This document shows, piece by piece, positions 14,690 through 27,434 of a stretch of DNA of 64,000 nucleotides (its first letter is position 1; each line of letters opens with the position of its first letter). The stretch is from contig NGBS01000609.1 of the NCBI GenBank assembly GCA_002245135.1, positions 48,501-112,500 of the forward strand. Direction: 5' to 3'. A model generated the notes under the pieces. That model worked only from the letters and a program-made list of their open reading frames with translations. It searched no databases and was not told the origin of the DNA. Source of the stretch: Proteromonas lacertae. Lineage: Eukaryota > Sar > Bigyra > Opalinata > Proteromonadidae. The translations under genes and the position numbers were made by a program.

Positions 14690-15786
14690 TTATTTCTTCT
14701 GAATACTAAACAGACGAACTGCACTATCACCTCCACCAATCGCTAATAAACTTGGATCACTAGGAGAAAAATCTAAACTAAACACTCCTCGAGTTAAACC
14801 AGATATTGTTCCTATCAATTCATTTTTATTATCATGATCAAATATTTTTGTTTCATTTGAGCCACTACCACCAGCTGCAAATAAACAATCTTTACCTTTA
14901 CTGAATTCAGCTGTATATAATAAACAAGGTTCACCTTTATAACCACTCTGAAACCAAGGAACTGTTTCAATTAATTTGCCACTTGGATAATCCCATATCT
15001 GTAATTGTTCATCAGGTCGCCAAGAACCAGTTAAGATTTGATTATCTCGAATATCAACAGAATCTCCTGATATATGAGGTCCATAGAAACTTTGAACAGA
15101 TTCTTCCACTCTTAAATCCCAAATTTGTACAGTATTATCCCAGCCACCACTTATTAACACATTCTTATCGGTTGGATGGAATTTTAACGAAAATACACGG
15201 TTTGAATGTCCTGGTGCTGCTTTACCATAGCCTCCAGATAAGGTACTGATTAAAGCTTTACTAGACTCATCATATAATCTGACTTTATAGTCTTTACCTG
15301 CTGCTGCAAATACTTCACCATCTGGTCTATAATCTACACAAAGTAAGGGATTCTCTTTATCTGTTATAGTGTTTAAACATTTTCCTGAAGTTAAATGCCA
15401 ATGTTGAACATTACCGTCAGAATCTATTGTTTTTATATGAATTTATAAATATACCAACTGATAATAAAACATTCTTTGTTTTTGCACGACTGCCTTCAGG
15501 TCTGAATCTGATAGAGGTGGTAGGTAATTTAGCTACATTGTCTGAGTTTAATGTATATGCTAAATGACCGCTTGAAGCGTTGTAGACTTTAATCGTTCCA
15601 TCGCCTAATCCAGTAGCTACATATTTGGAATCTGGTGAAAAACGTAAACAGAACACTTCTTGACTGTCCCCTGTATGTTCTCTAAGATATAAACAATCTG
15701 AGATACGCAATAGTGAGAGTTGGTGCTAAAATCTTAGAAGTTGCTATATTGAAAATAAATAAAAGAATGGATATACAAGATGACAT
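14690..15786 (-). CDS. WD40-repeat beta-propeller protein
   Basis: Four exons (15777-15786, 15707-15743, 15455-15681, 14690-15423) separated by introns of 33, 25 and 31 nt give a continuous 335-aa frame starting MSSSTSKILAP. The first coding exon is only 10 nt. WD repeats are clear: FSPDSKYVATGLGDGTIKVY, then DYRPDGEVFAAAGKDYKVRL, FHPTDKNVLISGGWDNTVQI, an ILTGSWR...LQIWD blade, and a last blade FSPSDPSLLAIGGGDSAVRL. The length suits one seven-bladed propeller with no extra domain. Propellers are protein-interaction platforms; I do not recognise an orthologue. It is divergent from the eIF4E gene across about 190 bp. Confidence 0.8.
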
Positions 15787-15979
15787 TGGCTGAATATAGA
15801 TTTTAAAAAGATTTTAAAAATATGCTTGATAAAAAGTTTGATCAGAATAGATTACACAAATCAATACAAATATTATATTACCATTTCAAATCTATTTTGA
15901 CTAGAATAATTAGTTCAGTGATTGAAAGAAGTTATAATAAACAAGAAGTTTCATTTTTCATTTGTTTTATTGAATTGAA

Positions 15980-16810
15980 ATGAGTAGTGCAGAAGTAGCC
16001 GTATCACACCCAATTGAGTCAGATGCCACAAAGGAACCAACTAGTATATATATTGACAATAAAATCGATATGCTTTTATATTTTAATCATTATTCTATCT
16101 CTCCTATCCTATTTATTTACTCAGTCAGATTTATTTTATGTTATATAATAGAACTCACAAAGTTAACTGCTGATGGCAAACACTGTTTACAATCTCAATG
16201 GTCTTTTTGGTATGATAAAAAATTCACAAAAGCAACAAAAGATGCAGGAAAGTACATTATTTTAAAATAATAATAATAGGAATTATCAAAGCAATTTAAC
16301 TCGTTTAGGATCCTTTGATACTGTAGAAGATTTTTGGAATTATTATTGTTACTTACATCGTCCATCAACTCTTGACAAGGATATAAACTTCTATCTTTTC
16401 CGTAATCAAGATTATCCAGCTTGGGAGACATATCCAGAAGGAGGATGTTGGATTTTAAAAGTAAAAAAGAACTCTGGTGTAATAAGTAAACTTTGGCAAG
16501 ATTTAGTATATTTAATTATAATTGTCAATTTATTTTATAGTTATTTGCAGCTGTAGGTGAACAATTTGGAACTCCTGATGTAGTTGGTATAATGATGGCA
16601 ATAAGAAGTCGTGAAGACATGGTATCTATTTGGAATAAAGACAATTTCAAATCATCTTATGAAAAGTTCAAAATAGCTGAAAAATTAAAGCATTTGTTGA
16701 ATTTAGAGCCATCCACTGTGATTGAATATAAATCACATAAAGAGAGTTTGAAAGATGGTTCTACTTTTAGAAACGCTCAAAAGTTTGTAATTGCTTCAGT
16801 TGAAGAATAA
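15980..16810 (+). CDS. eIF4E: Translation initiation factor eIF4E
   Basis: Cap-binding protein of translation initiation. Four exons (15980-16043, 16152-16251, 16280-16505, 16541-16810) with introns of 108, 28 and 35 nt give 219 aa, a normal eIF4E size. Family landmarks: LQSQWSFWYDKKF at the N-terminal edge of the fold, VEDFWNYYCYLHRPS (the eIF4G/4E-BP-binding helix), LFRNQDYPAWE, GGCWILKVK, LWQDL and a GIMMAIRSREDMVSIWNK stretch (normally G-x-V-V-x-x-R...ISxW). The cap-stacking Trp residues are at the expected places (WSFWY and PAWE). Intron 1 is longer than its neighbours, so its exact ends are the least certain part of the model. Confidence 0.88.
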
Positions 16811-17013
16811 AATAATAAGAGAAAAGAAATTATAAAAATTTTGGAAAAAGAATATAAATATTATTATTATTATTATTATTTTATGTTATATATATTGTGT
16901 GTGTGTTGTTTTTGTTAAATAATAAAACCATTTTTAAAAAAATAAAACAAAAAACAATAAAATATAATATAAAAATGAAATTAATATATATATTTATATA
17001 TATTCTACTTTAT

Positions 17014-19330
17014 TTATTTATTAACTAGTGATCTAGCAAATGGTACAATTTCTCTCAATGTTTTAATAATATTCTTTGCAGTTAATGGAGGATTGACAAA
17101 CTCATGATCAAAATAACTACACAGTTGATCTAACAAGGATAATATTGTCTGACTATCACTTGTAGTAATAATTAAAGCACCAGCAGGAGCATTACCAGTA
17201 GAAACAGCAAGTTCAGTTGTGTTTATATTTCTAGAAAAATCTTCAAAATTCTTTTCTAAAATTGTATATCTATTTTCATAAAACTCTTTTTCTTTTTTTA
17301 ACTTTGTTAAAGCAGCTTCATACTGTTGTCTTGTATCTAATAATTCATTATAAAACATTTGTTTGTTATTCTTTTCTTCATAACTCAATTCAGATACTTT
17401 TTCATTCAATTCTGTCAGTTTTTGTTCATATTCACTTTGTAAATTTTGATAATTAGAAACTTCTTTTTCAAACTGTGAAATTACTTCTGTCATTCTTTCA
17501 TTATCTTTCTGTAATTGTTGAATATAAGGTATTTGTTTTTTGAATCCATTTAATTCATTCTCTATTGATTTCTTCTCTTTCATTAAATTTGTATATTTCT
17601 CAAAGACATTTGTAGCATCATGATCGTTATTTTCATTCTTTGAACGAAGTGATTGAATATCTAAATTCAATTGGTTGATATTTTTCAACTGAATATCATT
17701 ATTTTTCAATAAAATTTCATTAGCTTTTGTGAGTTCAGTAACTTCATCTTCTAAAGTTCTGATTTTATCATTTAATAATGATTTCTCATCTTCTGCTTTA
17801 ACTATGTATTGATTATATTCATCTCTTAGTTTCTTCTTCTTTAAAGTTTCATCGTTTAAATTGTCATCTAATTCATTTATTTTTTTATTTTTTCCTTTAA
17901 TTTCATTTTCTTTTCTTTTAATCTCTTCTTCATGATAATTATTCATTTTTGTCAATTGCTCAACTTTGGATTTAAGGTCATTGTATTTCATTTCATATTC
18001 ATTTAATGAATGTTTTAATTTTTGAAATTCATCATTCTTTTCTTTTAGAGCATCTTCCTGTTCACTTAATATTGAAGTATTTTGGAAATTCTCATCTTTC
18101 ATTGATTCTATTTCATTTTCTAATTCGTTTATTCTTTTATCTTTATTAGTTAGTAGAGTTTCTAATTCACTCACTTTTATTTCACAATCATGAACAGATA
18201 TTTGTGTTTTGTCAAGCTCGGCTTGAATGTCTAATTTTTCTTTCTTCAAATCTGAAATATTTTTTTGTAACAATTTCAAATTTTCATTAGAAGTTATTAG
18301 TTGAGATTTCATTCCTGTTAATAGATTTTCTTTTTCTTCTATATCTTTTTTATAACCACTTTCTATCTTATCTATTTGATCTCTCAAATTTAGTATCTCT
18401 GTATCTCTTTGATCCACAGTTTTACCTGATAATATATTTTGATTATCAGATGATAATCTTTGTATAATAATTGACTGTTCAGTAATTTTGTTGTTTAATT
18501 GTTTGATTTGATTCTTTAATTCACTTATTCCAAGTGTGTTTATATCTTGTTGTTGTTGTTGTAATTCATTATTATCATTATTATTTTCATTTATTGTTGT
18601 AATTGATCCATTCAAATCTCTTAATTGTGTTATTTTATCTTCTAATGCTTCTACTTTACTTATCCACATTTCTCTATCAGAATTGTACTTATTCTCAATA
18701 TCTTGTAATTGGTTTTGATATTTTATAAGATCTTGCTGTCTTTGTTCTACTAATTGTTGTTTTATTTGACTGATCTGTTTTTCATAATAATTTTGAATTT
18801 CTAAACTGTTATTATCTTTTTGAGATTTCAATGTGTTTATTACTTCTTTCAATTTCTTTGTATCTGTTTCATAACTTGAATAGAGGGATTGTAATTCGTT
18901 AGATAGGTTCTTATCTATTTTAATAATAATATATTATATAGGTATATATAATATACTCTGGTCTTTTTCTTGATTTAGCTGATTTGATAAATTCTCTATT
19001 TGTTCAGTCAATTGTTGTATGTAAGTTCTATCTGCATCTGATCTAGGAGTATCGTCTTGATGTTCGTTGATGTATTCCATCATTTTTGACACTTCTGTTA
19101 GATTCTGCTTAGCTAGTGCAATACTTTCCTCTGGATCTTCCTAATATTAAATATATTATTTGCATATCTATACCTCTTCCTCTTCTTCATAACCATTTTG
19201 ACTTTCTATTCCAAAGATTAGATTATTTATCAATATACCTTGAGTATTTAAAAGATGCTGATCAATAATATTTGTTCTATTGTTCAAATACCTGATAAAG
19301 TCTTTATCTTGGTCGAAATAGCCAGACATA
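17014..19330 (-). CDS. Coiled-coil protein
   Basis: The main exon (17014 to about 18916) is preceded on the minus strand by an exon encoding EDPEESIALAKQNLTEV and by an N-terminal exon ending in NGYEEEEE, joined by short introns near 18917-18960 and 19140-19173. Most of the protein is heptad-rich coiled coil, about 750 residues in all. The C-terminal 70 residues (APAGALIITTSDSQTILSLL, then an LCSYFDHEFVNPP block) are non-coiled and look like a small helical domain. The 5' end is unresolved: the N-terminal exon is open to about 19320, but the nearest ATG (19330) is out of frame with it, so a further exon or a sequence error is likely. It is divergent from topoisomerase III, and the two share a short promoter. 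Function is not recognised. Confidence 0.65.
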
Positions 19331-19402
19331 TAAAATCAAACTGTCAAATTCAAGCCAAACTTCATTTCAAAAATATACTCGTTTTAATTTTCATAATTTT
19401 GT

Positions 19403-19413
19403 CTTTTCCCGCC
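19403..19413. promoter_or_regulatory. E2F-like site before topoisomerase III gene
   Basis: CTTTTCCCGCC contains the E2F/DP consensus TTTCCCGCC. It lies 57 bp upstream of the TOP3 start, between it and a divergent coiled-coil gene. In DNA this AT-rich, an unbroken CCCGCC is rare. See the matching site at 23126-23136. Confidence 0.45.
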
Positions 19414-19469
19414 TTGAATCAATTAGGATATTTTTCATCGCAATTTTTGTATATTTAACTTAAGAAAAT

Positions 19470-22457
19470 ATGAAATACCTTAATGTTGCTGAAAAGCCAT
19501 CAGTTGCTAAAGAGATTGCACGAATTCTATCAAAAGGTAGTTGTACCAATGTAATTATAGTTTTATTATATTCTAATAGAGAGAAGGATTATCAAAATAC
19601 AATAGAATATATGAATTTCAATACGATTTACTTGGTAAAACCAATGTGACGATGTTAATGACATCTGTAGCTGGTCATATAATGGAATTAGATTTTACAG
19701 AACCATACAAGTATATTTTTCATAGATTATTTAAATAGTAAATGGAATACTTGTCATCCTTTTCAATTATTCTCAGCTCCTGTCTCAAAACATGTAAATC
19801 CGAATCTTGAAAACATCGCAAAGACATTGAAGAGAGAAATCAGAGGCTGTGAAGGTTTAATACTTTGGACAGACTGTGATAGAGAAGGTGAAAATATTGC
19901 CTTTGAAATAATTGATTTATGTAAAACGGTTAAACGTACAATCAAAGTATATCGAGCCAGGTTTGCTGCATTAATTCCTAGAGATATACATTATAGTGTA
20001 AATCATTTACAAAATCCAAATATCAATGAATCATTATGTGTAGATTCAAGGCAAGAGATTGATTTGAGGATTGGATCAGCGTTTACTCGTTTTCAGACAT
20101 TTTTATTACAAAAGAAATATGATGGTTTACCTGAAAGTGTGATTAGTTATGGACCTTGTCAGTTTCCTACATTAGGATTTGTAGTGGAAAGATTTTTACT
20201 GATAAAAGTATGTATATATAATTTTTATATACTTATTTTTTGTGATTAGAATTTCATTTCAGAAGACTTTTACACTATCAAAGTGATAGACAAAAAAGAA
20301 AATAATAATAGCACCAACAAAGAAATAACCTTCAGATGGAAACGTCAACATATCTTCGATCATATCATCGCCTTTATACTCTATGAAAAATGTATAAAAA
20401 ATCCATTAGCAACAGTTGTAGGTGTAGAAGGAAAGCAAATCCAAAAATATCGTCCTTTTCCACTAACTACAGTGGAAATGCAAAAAAGATGTGCTAGATA
20501 TTTACATATATCATCTGATAAAGTTATGAAAATTACAGAATCACTGTATGAAAAAGGTTATATCAGTTATCCTCGTACTGAGACTGATATGTTTGTGGAA
20601 GGGTTTGATATTCAATCATTATTGAAGGAACAAATAGATCATCCTAAATGGGGTAATTATATATCCTTTTTGTTTTACAGATTTTTGAAATTTTCTTTAA
20701 TTTTGATTTTAAGCAAATCAATTAATGAATGGAATAGGTTTTGAAAATCCCAAGAAAGGCAAACATACTGATAATGCACATACTCCCATCCATCCAACTA
20801 AATCAATTCAATCATCCAATTTAAGTAGTGAAGATTTAAAAGTTTATGAATTCATTGTAAGACACTTCTTAGCTTGTTGTAGTAAAAATGCTATTGGATA
20901 TGAGACAAATATCACTATATCAATTGATGAGGAATTTTTTGTAACAACTGGTTTGTTAGTAAAAGAAAAGAACTATTTAGAGATATATACTTATGAAAAA
21001 TGGAGTGAGAATGAAATACCAACTTATAATGAAGGTGATACTTTCATTCCATCTCAATTATCATTAGAAGCAGGTAAAACTGAGCCACCAAGACTTATAT
21101 CTGAGCCAGAATTGATTAGCAAGATGGATAAAGAAGGAATTGGCACAGATGCAACCATAGCTGAACATATTGAAACAATTCAAAAAAGAGGTTACGTTGA
21201 GAAGATTCAAGGTGATTTATTTACTCCCACAACCTTAGGATTATCACTCGTATTAGGATATATGGCAATGGGATATGATTTAGATAAACCAAGGATTCGA
21301 GCAAAGATTGAAAGTCATTGCGTATGTGTTAGTAATGGAGAAATGACTAAAGATCAAGTAGTGAATGAATGTATGTTGGAAATGAAACAAATATTTGATG
21401 GCGTTCAACAAAAACAGAATTTGTTGGAAGATGCAGTTGCACAACATTTTAATAGAATTAATGGAATTATTGAGAATAATATCAACAATTTCAACAACAA
21501 TAATAACGGTAATAATTTTCCATCTGTTCCAATTATGAAATGTCCAAAATGCAATAATAATAGTAATGTGATGATATTGAAAAAGATAAAAGAGCAATTT
21601 GTTGTAAGTTGTATCGGTTATCCGTTATGTAAAAACTCGATTTGGCTTGGTGCTGTTGTAAAATCTGTTTCAGTTACATCTACGAAATGTGATAGATGTT
21701 CAGGTATTTATTATTATTATTATTATTTATCATATATATATATAGCAAGTCAAAATAGTGATGTTTTTCTTTTGAAATTTGAATTTGATTCTCATCATTT
21801 ACCGCTACACATATTAGAATCAACATATATAGGATGTATAGGAGGCCATGATCGTATATTGAGTGAAATAGGAATAAATATTAATTATACTATTCCACAA
21901 CCACCTGCAAATTCAATAAGAAATAATAATCATAATCATAATCATAATAATTCAGTGATAATTGAAGATGATGATTTGGCTGATATTGACTTTGATGAAG
22001 AATTGTTGAATCTAGAGATGGAAAATGGTAATAATCAACAATCACTTCAAAATAGAAATATGAATCAAAATCAAAATCAAAATTATCAACCACCACCACC
22101 TCAATCATCTACAACTATCACTCCAACTATAAATCAGTTCTTCAGTGAAGTGAAAAAAACAAATACATCTTCTACTACTTCATTTAACTATACTTATCAA
22201 GATAACAGTGCTTATATTCCCACACCACCTGATGATTTCGATGAAACACTATCTCCAATTTTAGATACTTCTCCTCCTACTCAATTTGCTCCATCACCAA
22301 ATATAAATATAAAGAATCTGTGTGAAGATATTAAAACACTGTACGAGACAATACCAAACAATCAGAATAAAACTGTATATTTTAAAATTTATTATATTGT
22401 TCCTAGCAAATGTACCAAGAGTTACAGAATTTAATTAATAAATATAAACCTCATTAA
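19470..22457 (+). CDS. TOP3: DNA topoisomerase III (type IA)
   Basis: Relaxes negatively supercoiled DNA and resolves recombination intermediates, normally with a RecQ helicase and RMI1 in the nucleus. My model has seven exons: 19470-19550, 19580-19710, 19739-20207, 20250-20652, 20714-21703, 21746-22374 and 22407-22457, giving 917 aa. The N-terminal Toprim domain starts YLNVAEKPSVAKEIARIL and holds the acidic motif WTDCDREGENIAFE. CVDSRQEIDLRIGSAFTR follows. The active-site Tyr is in GYISYPRTETDM. AHTPIHPTKS and MDKEGIGTDATIAEHIE are standard type IA blocks. A C4 zinc ribbon (CPKCNNN...SCIGYPLCKNSIWLG...CDRC) places it with eukaryotic TOP3-alpha. The last third is Asn/Pro/Gln-rich and ends in a short helix. 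The exon 6 to 7 splice is inferred from the better C-terminus it gives. Confidence 0.92.
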
Positions 22458-22542
22458 ATACCTTAATTTTGTTTGTTTATTTATTTTGAAACGAATATAA
22501 TTCAAAAATTAAAAATCGTTTCTTTTTTTAATTTTTTAAAAT

Positions 22543-22919
22543 ATGGCTTCTGAAGCACCTGAACCATCTGAAATAGCTAAAATATTTAAAAAACCATTAA
22601 CAAGGGTATAATAATTACCATATATTCATATAGAAAGTTGATATGACACAAGAAATGGCTACTGAAGCAACAGAAATTGTCACATCTGCATTAGATAAAT
22701 ATTTTTCAACAGAAAACTGGGAAGTATAATTTCTTTAATTCTTAATCAAATTTATAGAATGCTGCAAAACAAATTAAAGAGAATTTAGATAAAAGGTTCG
22801 GACCAGCATGGCATTGTTGTGTTGGTGAAGGATTTGGATTTCAAATAACTTATCAAGAGAAGCATTTACTATATTTATTCTACACAGACCATCTTGGTGC
22901 TGTTGTATATAAATGTTAG
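22543..22919 (+). CDS. Dynein light chain LC8-type
   Basis: Three exons (22543-22605, 22634-22723, 22758-22919) with introns of 28 and 34 nt encode 104 aa. LC8-family signatures: VDMTQEMATEATEIVTSALD, KQIKENLDKRFGPAWHCCVG, then a GFGFQITYQEKHLLYLFY strand pair matching the family's WHCIVG...F.....E..H.IYFY core. The N-terminus is about 15 residues longer than in typical 89-aa LC8 proteins. LC8 is a dimeric hub that binds short linear motifs in dynein intermediate chain and many other partners. The gene implies a dynein or LC8-hub system but does not by itself prove cilia. Confidence 0.85.
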
Positions 22920-23125
22920 TATATAAATTAAGAATTTATTATTTTTATTATAACTATGTCAATCTATTTTGGGGAATATGAGAATTATGGGTAATAGAAG
23001 TGTTACTTCGTTGATATTAACCATTCATATGATTAAGCAGTTAGAGATAATTCATATTCATTTATCTGCCATAAACATTTATCTGTGTGTGATGCGTGAA
23101 AAGCAAGAATAATTTAAAAAGACAG

Positions 23126-23136
23126 TTTTGGCGGGC
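23126..23136. promoter_or_regulatory. E2F-like site before SMC1 gene
   Basis: TTTTGGCGGGC matches the E2F/DP consensus TTTGGCGGG. It sits 21 bp before the SMC1 start codon, on the opposite orientation to the site at 19403-19413. Confidence 0.45.
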
Positions 23137-23156
23137 TTTTATCACTTTTTCATTTT

Positions 23157-26100
23157 ATGGGGTATATAAAGAGTCTAACCCTCGAAAACTTCAAGAGTTT
23201 TAGAGGAGTTACTACAATAGAACCATTTGAAAGATGGAACTCTGTTGTAGGACCAAATGGTTCTGGTATTACTCATTTTTCTTTATTTCTATAGGTAAAT
23301 CGAATTTCTTTGAAGCTATCGCCTTTGTACTCTACAGTAAAGGTTATAGATTAAAAGATACAAGTGCTAAAGAGTTTATTCACAAAGATGAACTAAGCAA
23401 TCAGAAAGAAAATATGGCATCAGTTACATTAGTTTATCAACTTGAAGATGAAGATAAAACTGACGAATTAACCTCTGACATAATGGTATTCAAGAGAATT
23501 GTCACATCAACAGGATTCACCTATCAAATAGATGGTATACAACGTACAATAGATGAATATAAAAGAACACTAAGATCTTTAAGCATTACACCATCAACAT
23601 GCTTAATATTTCAAACACAAGTGAATGAAATTAGTCAAAAGGAGGATAAGAAGTTAGGAGAAGAATTTGAAGAAATTTCTGGCTCAATAGAGTTTAAAGG
23701 TGATATAGACAATATGAAAAAAGAAAAAGAAGAAATTGAAGAAAAAATTAAAGACAATTTCAAGAAAATTCAAGGTATTAACAATTTAAAGAAGATATAT
23801 AATAACCAATACAATGAATATGAAAATTATACTACATGCAAACAACAATTATCTGATTTAGAAATTCAAGTTAATTTACAAAAGATACATTATTATCATA
23901 GTAATATGATCAAAAGTGAAACAGAAATAGCAGATTTAGAAAATAAAATGGTTGAAGATGAAAATAGAAAGGTTGAGATAAATGAACAATTAAAAACACT
24001 CAAAAAAGAAATAGCTAAATGTGATGGTAAACTCTCTCAAAAGAAAGAAGAAATTAATTTAAGCAATAAAGAGAATTATAGAGACAATAAATTAACTCTC
24101 GAATCTAATATTGATTCAATTAATAAAGCAATTAAAAAACTAGAAAAAGAAATTGAAAAGAAAGTAAATAAATTGAGTGATTTAGAAAACACTCTTGTTG
24201 ATGTACAAGCGGATATTGAAGAGAATCAAAAAGCTAGAGATAGAGATGATAAACAGATTGATGCATTAGTTCAACAAACCGTATATTTAAATATAAATAG
24301 ATATGTATATTATCATAATTAGACTAATTCAAACACAAGTTCTTCATTTATGCAGTTAAATACTCAATACAACAACGAAGTAGCGGATTATATAAAAAGA
24401 CAAAAAATATTAAATGAGAATAAAGACAATATGTTAAAAAGTATTAGAAATCAACAGAATAATATCAACTCCATTGATAGTGAAATATCTAAAACTATGC
24501 GTGATAGAGATAATGATATTAGTAGTAAAGAAGAGTTGGAAGAACAACAGAATGAGATAAATAAAGAGAATGTGATTAAGAATCATGAGATAGAAAAATT
24601 GAAAAAAGAGTTGGAAAGTAATAGAAAGACCAAAGAAGAGTTAGAAAAAGTGAATAAGCAGAAAGAAGAGGAGATAATGAAGCTATCTCAACAAATATCC
24701 ATCAATAAATATGAGCAACAAATGGAGAAAGCTAAAAATGAATTATTTAAAAAATATAAAGATAAGATTGTGGGTGAATTCCTATCTTTAGTGAAAATCA
24801 ACCAAGATGAATATTATGAAGCTATTACTACAGCCCTTGGGAAGTATAATAATGCAATTGTGATAAAGGAAAAGAAAGATGCCAAAGATATGATAGAGTA
24901 TGCTATATATTTCAATTTTTATATTTTTATCAAACCAAAAAGCTTGATATTTTTGGTACACCCAAAAGTGGTGTTACGAAAACTTTTTTTTATTTTTCTT
25001 CAAATTCTCTCTATTTATAATCAATAGTCATATCACAAAGCTCAAGCTTCCTGTAATTACTTTTATTCCACTTGACAATATTCAAATCCCAGTAGTATCT
25101 GATTCTGATAGAAATAACTTTAGAAATACCAATTTCCATTTAGCCATAGATTTAATTACCGTAGTAAAAAATGAATGTAGAGATTTAGGCAAATATGCTC
25201 TAGGAACTACCGTCATCTGCAATACAATCAAAGATGCTATTCATTTTGTGAGAAATCATAATGATTTACGATATAGATTTGTTAGTAAAGATGGAATGAT
25301 AATGAACAAGAACAGATGTATCACAGGAGGTTCAAATAGTAGTAATTCAGCTAATTACCATAATAAGAACAATTATGAAGCATTACAAGCTGAAAGAGAT
25401 GAAAATCAACGAGAAATTGATAAAATATTGAAATTATGTAGTAGAAATGGTGAAAATTCAATAATTGCGAAAATCAATAATTTAGAGAATGATATATCCA
25501 ATAATAACAATAATTTAAAGAATATTATCAATCCATCAATTAGCATGAAAAGAAGTAGAATTGCAGGTTATAAATCGAAATTAGACAATTTAAATGCAGA
25601 GAAGAAGAAATGTCAAAGTGAAATACAAAAATATGCTAATGATATAAACGCTATAGATAGAGAATTAAAGAGTATAGAAGAAGAAATGAATAAAATACAT
25701 CAAAATGTATATATATATGTATTGTTTAATTAATAGATATTTGGTGGTTTAAGTCAAGATGGTGGTTCAAATGAAGCAATAATCGTGTTAAGACAGCGTG
25801 TAGATGATTTACAAAATAAGCGACTTAGTTATGATAGACAATTAACATCATTGAAGGAGAGTGTGAACACTATACATTCAGATATTGAAAGATTGAAAAG
25901 TGAGATTAGTACATTCGAAAATGCAATTCAAGAAAAAAATATGAATATGGAAGAATTGAGAGAAGAATTAAAGAAAATCGAAGAAAGCCAAACAAATGAG
26001 AAAAATCTAGAAAAATTAAAACAAGAAATAGATTCGTTACAATCCACAAAACAAGGATATGAAAAAGATAGAGATGATTTAAAGAACGAATTACATCATC

Positions 26101-27083
26101 TTAAACAAGAATATACATCCAACTTAGAAGATATAAATCGATATAAAAACACCATTACTCAAATGAAATCTAATATTCATGATATATTAAATATGTGTAA
26201 AACTACTGGTATTCAATTACCCATCAATAATAATAATAATAATAATGAAGGTGGTGGTAGTTATAGTGAAAGTCAAGATATAATGATGAGTCAATCAACT
26301 CAATCAACAATAGAAGAAAGATTATTGATAGATAATAAACTGATTGAAAATATTGATTTTAGTTTAATACTTAAAAAGAATAATAACCAAAATAATTATA
26401 ATGATGAAAGTTTTAAAAAGATGATTGATGAATGTGAAGGGAGAATAACTACATTAAAACAATCATTAATCAATACAAATCCGAATGGTAAAGCAGCTGA
26501 CAATTTAGCTGAATGTAAAAAAGAGTTATTAGCTGTTCAAGAAATATCTAAAGATTTAAATCGTAAAAAAGAAAAAGTTGAAAAACAATTGCAAGATTTA
26601 ATTAAAAGAAGAAATGAAAGATTTAACGAATTATTTGAAGTAGTAGAACAAAATATAAACAATATTTATAACGAATTGTCAAAAAGTAGTAATGACAGTG
26701 AAGGAGGAACAGCATATATACACAATTTAAGTAATGAAAATGAAAAGAAAATTCAATATAGTGTAAATCCTGCAAATAAGAGAGTTGATGAAATGAGTAA
26801 ATTAAGTGGAGGAGAAAAAGCAATAGCATCTTTGGCTTTATTATTTGCAATTCATAAGTACCAGAAAACACCATTTATAGTGATGGATGAGATAGATGCT
26901 GAATTAGATAATAATAATGTAAAGAATGTTCAAAGATATATATTGAATCATAAGAATGAAATTCAATTTATTACTGTTAGTTTGAAGGATATATTGTTTT
27001 GTGAAAGTGATAGTTTGATTGGGATTTACAAGAAGGATGGTAAATCGAATGTGTTGTGTTTAAATATGAATAATTTTGATTAA
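23157..27083 (+). CDS. SMC1: Cohesin subunit SMC1
   Basis: Core ATPase of cohesin, which holds sister chromatids together. Five exons (23157-23265, 23295-24280, 24323-24897, 25028-25706, 25737-27083) with introns of 29, 42, 130 and 30 nt give 1231 aa, almost exactly the usual SMC1 length. The N-terminus GYIKSLTLENFKSFRG is SMC1-type. Walker A GPNGSGKSN (residues 32-40) is split by intron 1. Coiled coil runs to a hinge (about 24750-25330) with KLPVITFIPLDNIQIP. A second coiled coil follows. The C-terminal head has the ABC signature KLSGGEKAIASLALLFAIH and Walker B PFIVMDEIDAELDNNN. Intron 3 is the longest and its ends are least certain. Confidence 0.92.
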
Positions 27084-27434
27084 AGACTTATCGATATAAT
27101 ATAATTTTGTGTGTTTTTTTTAATATATAAAATAGTAAATTTAAAGATTTATTTTTATGAATTTGTAAGATTATTAAGAGATTGAAAAAGTCTGTAAAAT
27201 TTTATGCATAATTTTACCATATATGAATAATATTGAACAAAATATGATCTTTTGTGATAGTTATAAAGATTCTTTATGTAACAATTAATAAAAAAAGAAA
27301 AAACAATTATTTGACCGTTTCATTGCATTTTTTGAAACATTCATTGGATAATAGTTTATTTCGTTAATTTCAACTTGAATAGAGTTGCAAAAGAACCATC
27401 TAAATATATTCTAACAATTTATCTTTAAGTCTAG
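27084..27434. other. Intergenic, SMC1 3' flank and RRM promoter
   Basis: AT-rich with T-runs just after the SMC1 stop. I see no gene or clear repeat. Confidence 0.5.

Noticed and set aside
16195-16431. Minus-strand frame over eIF4E
   Set aside because: It crosses an eIF4E intron and two conserved exons in antisense; it is a shadow.
21280-22108. Minus-strand frames opposite the TOP3 C-terminal region
   Set aside because: They are shadows of Asn/Pro/Gln-rich coding sequence.
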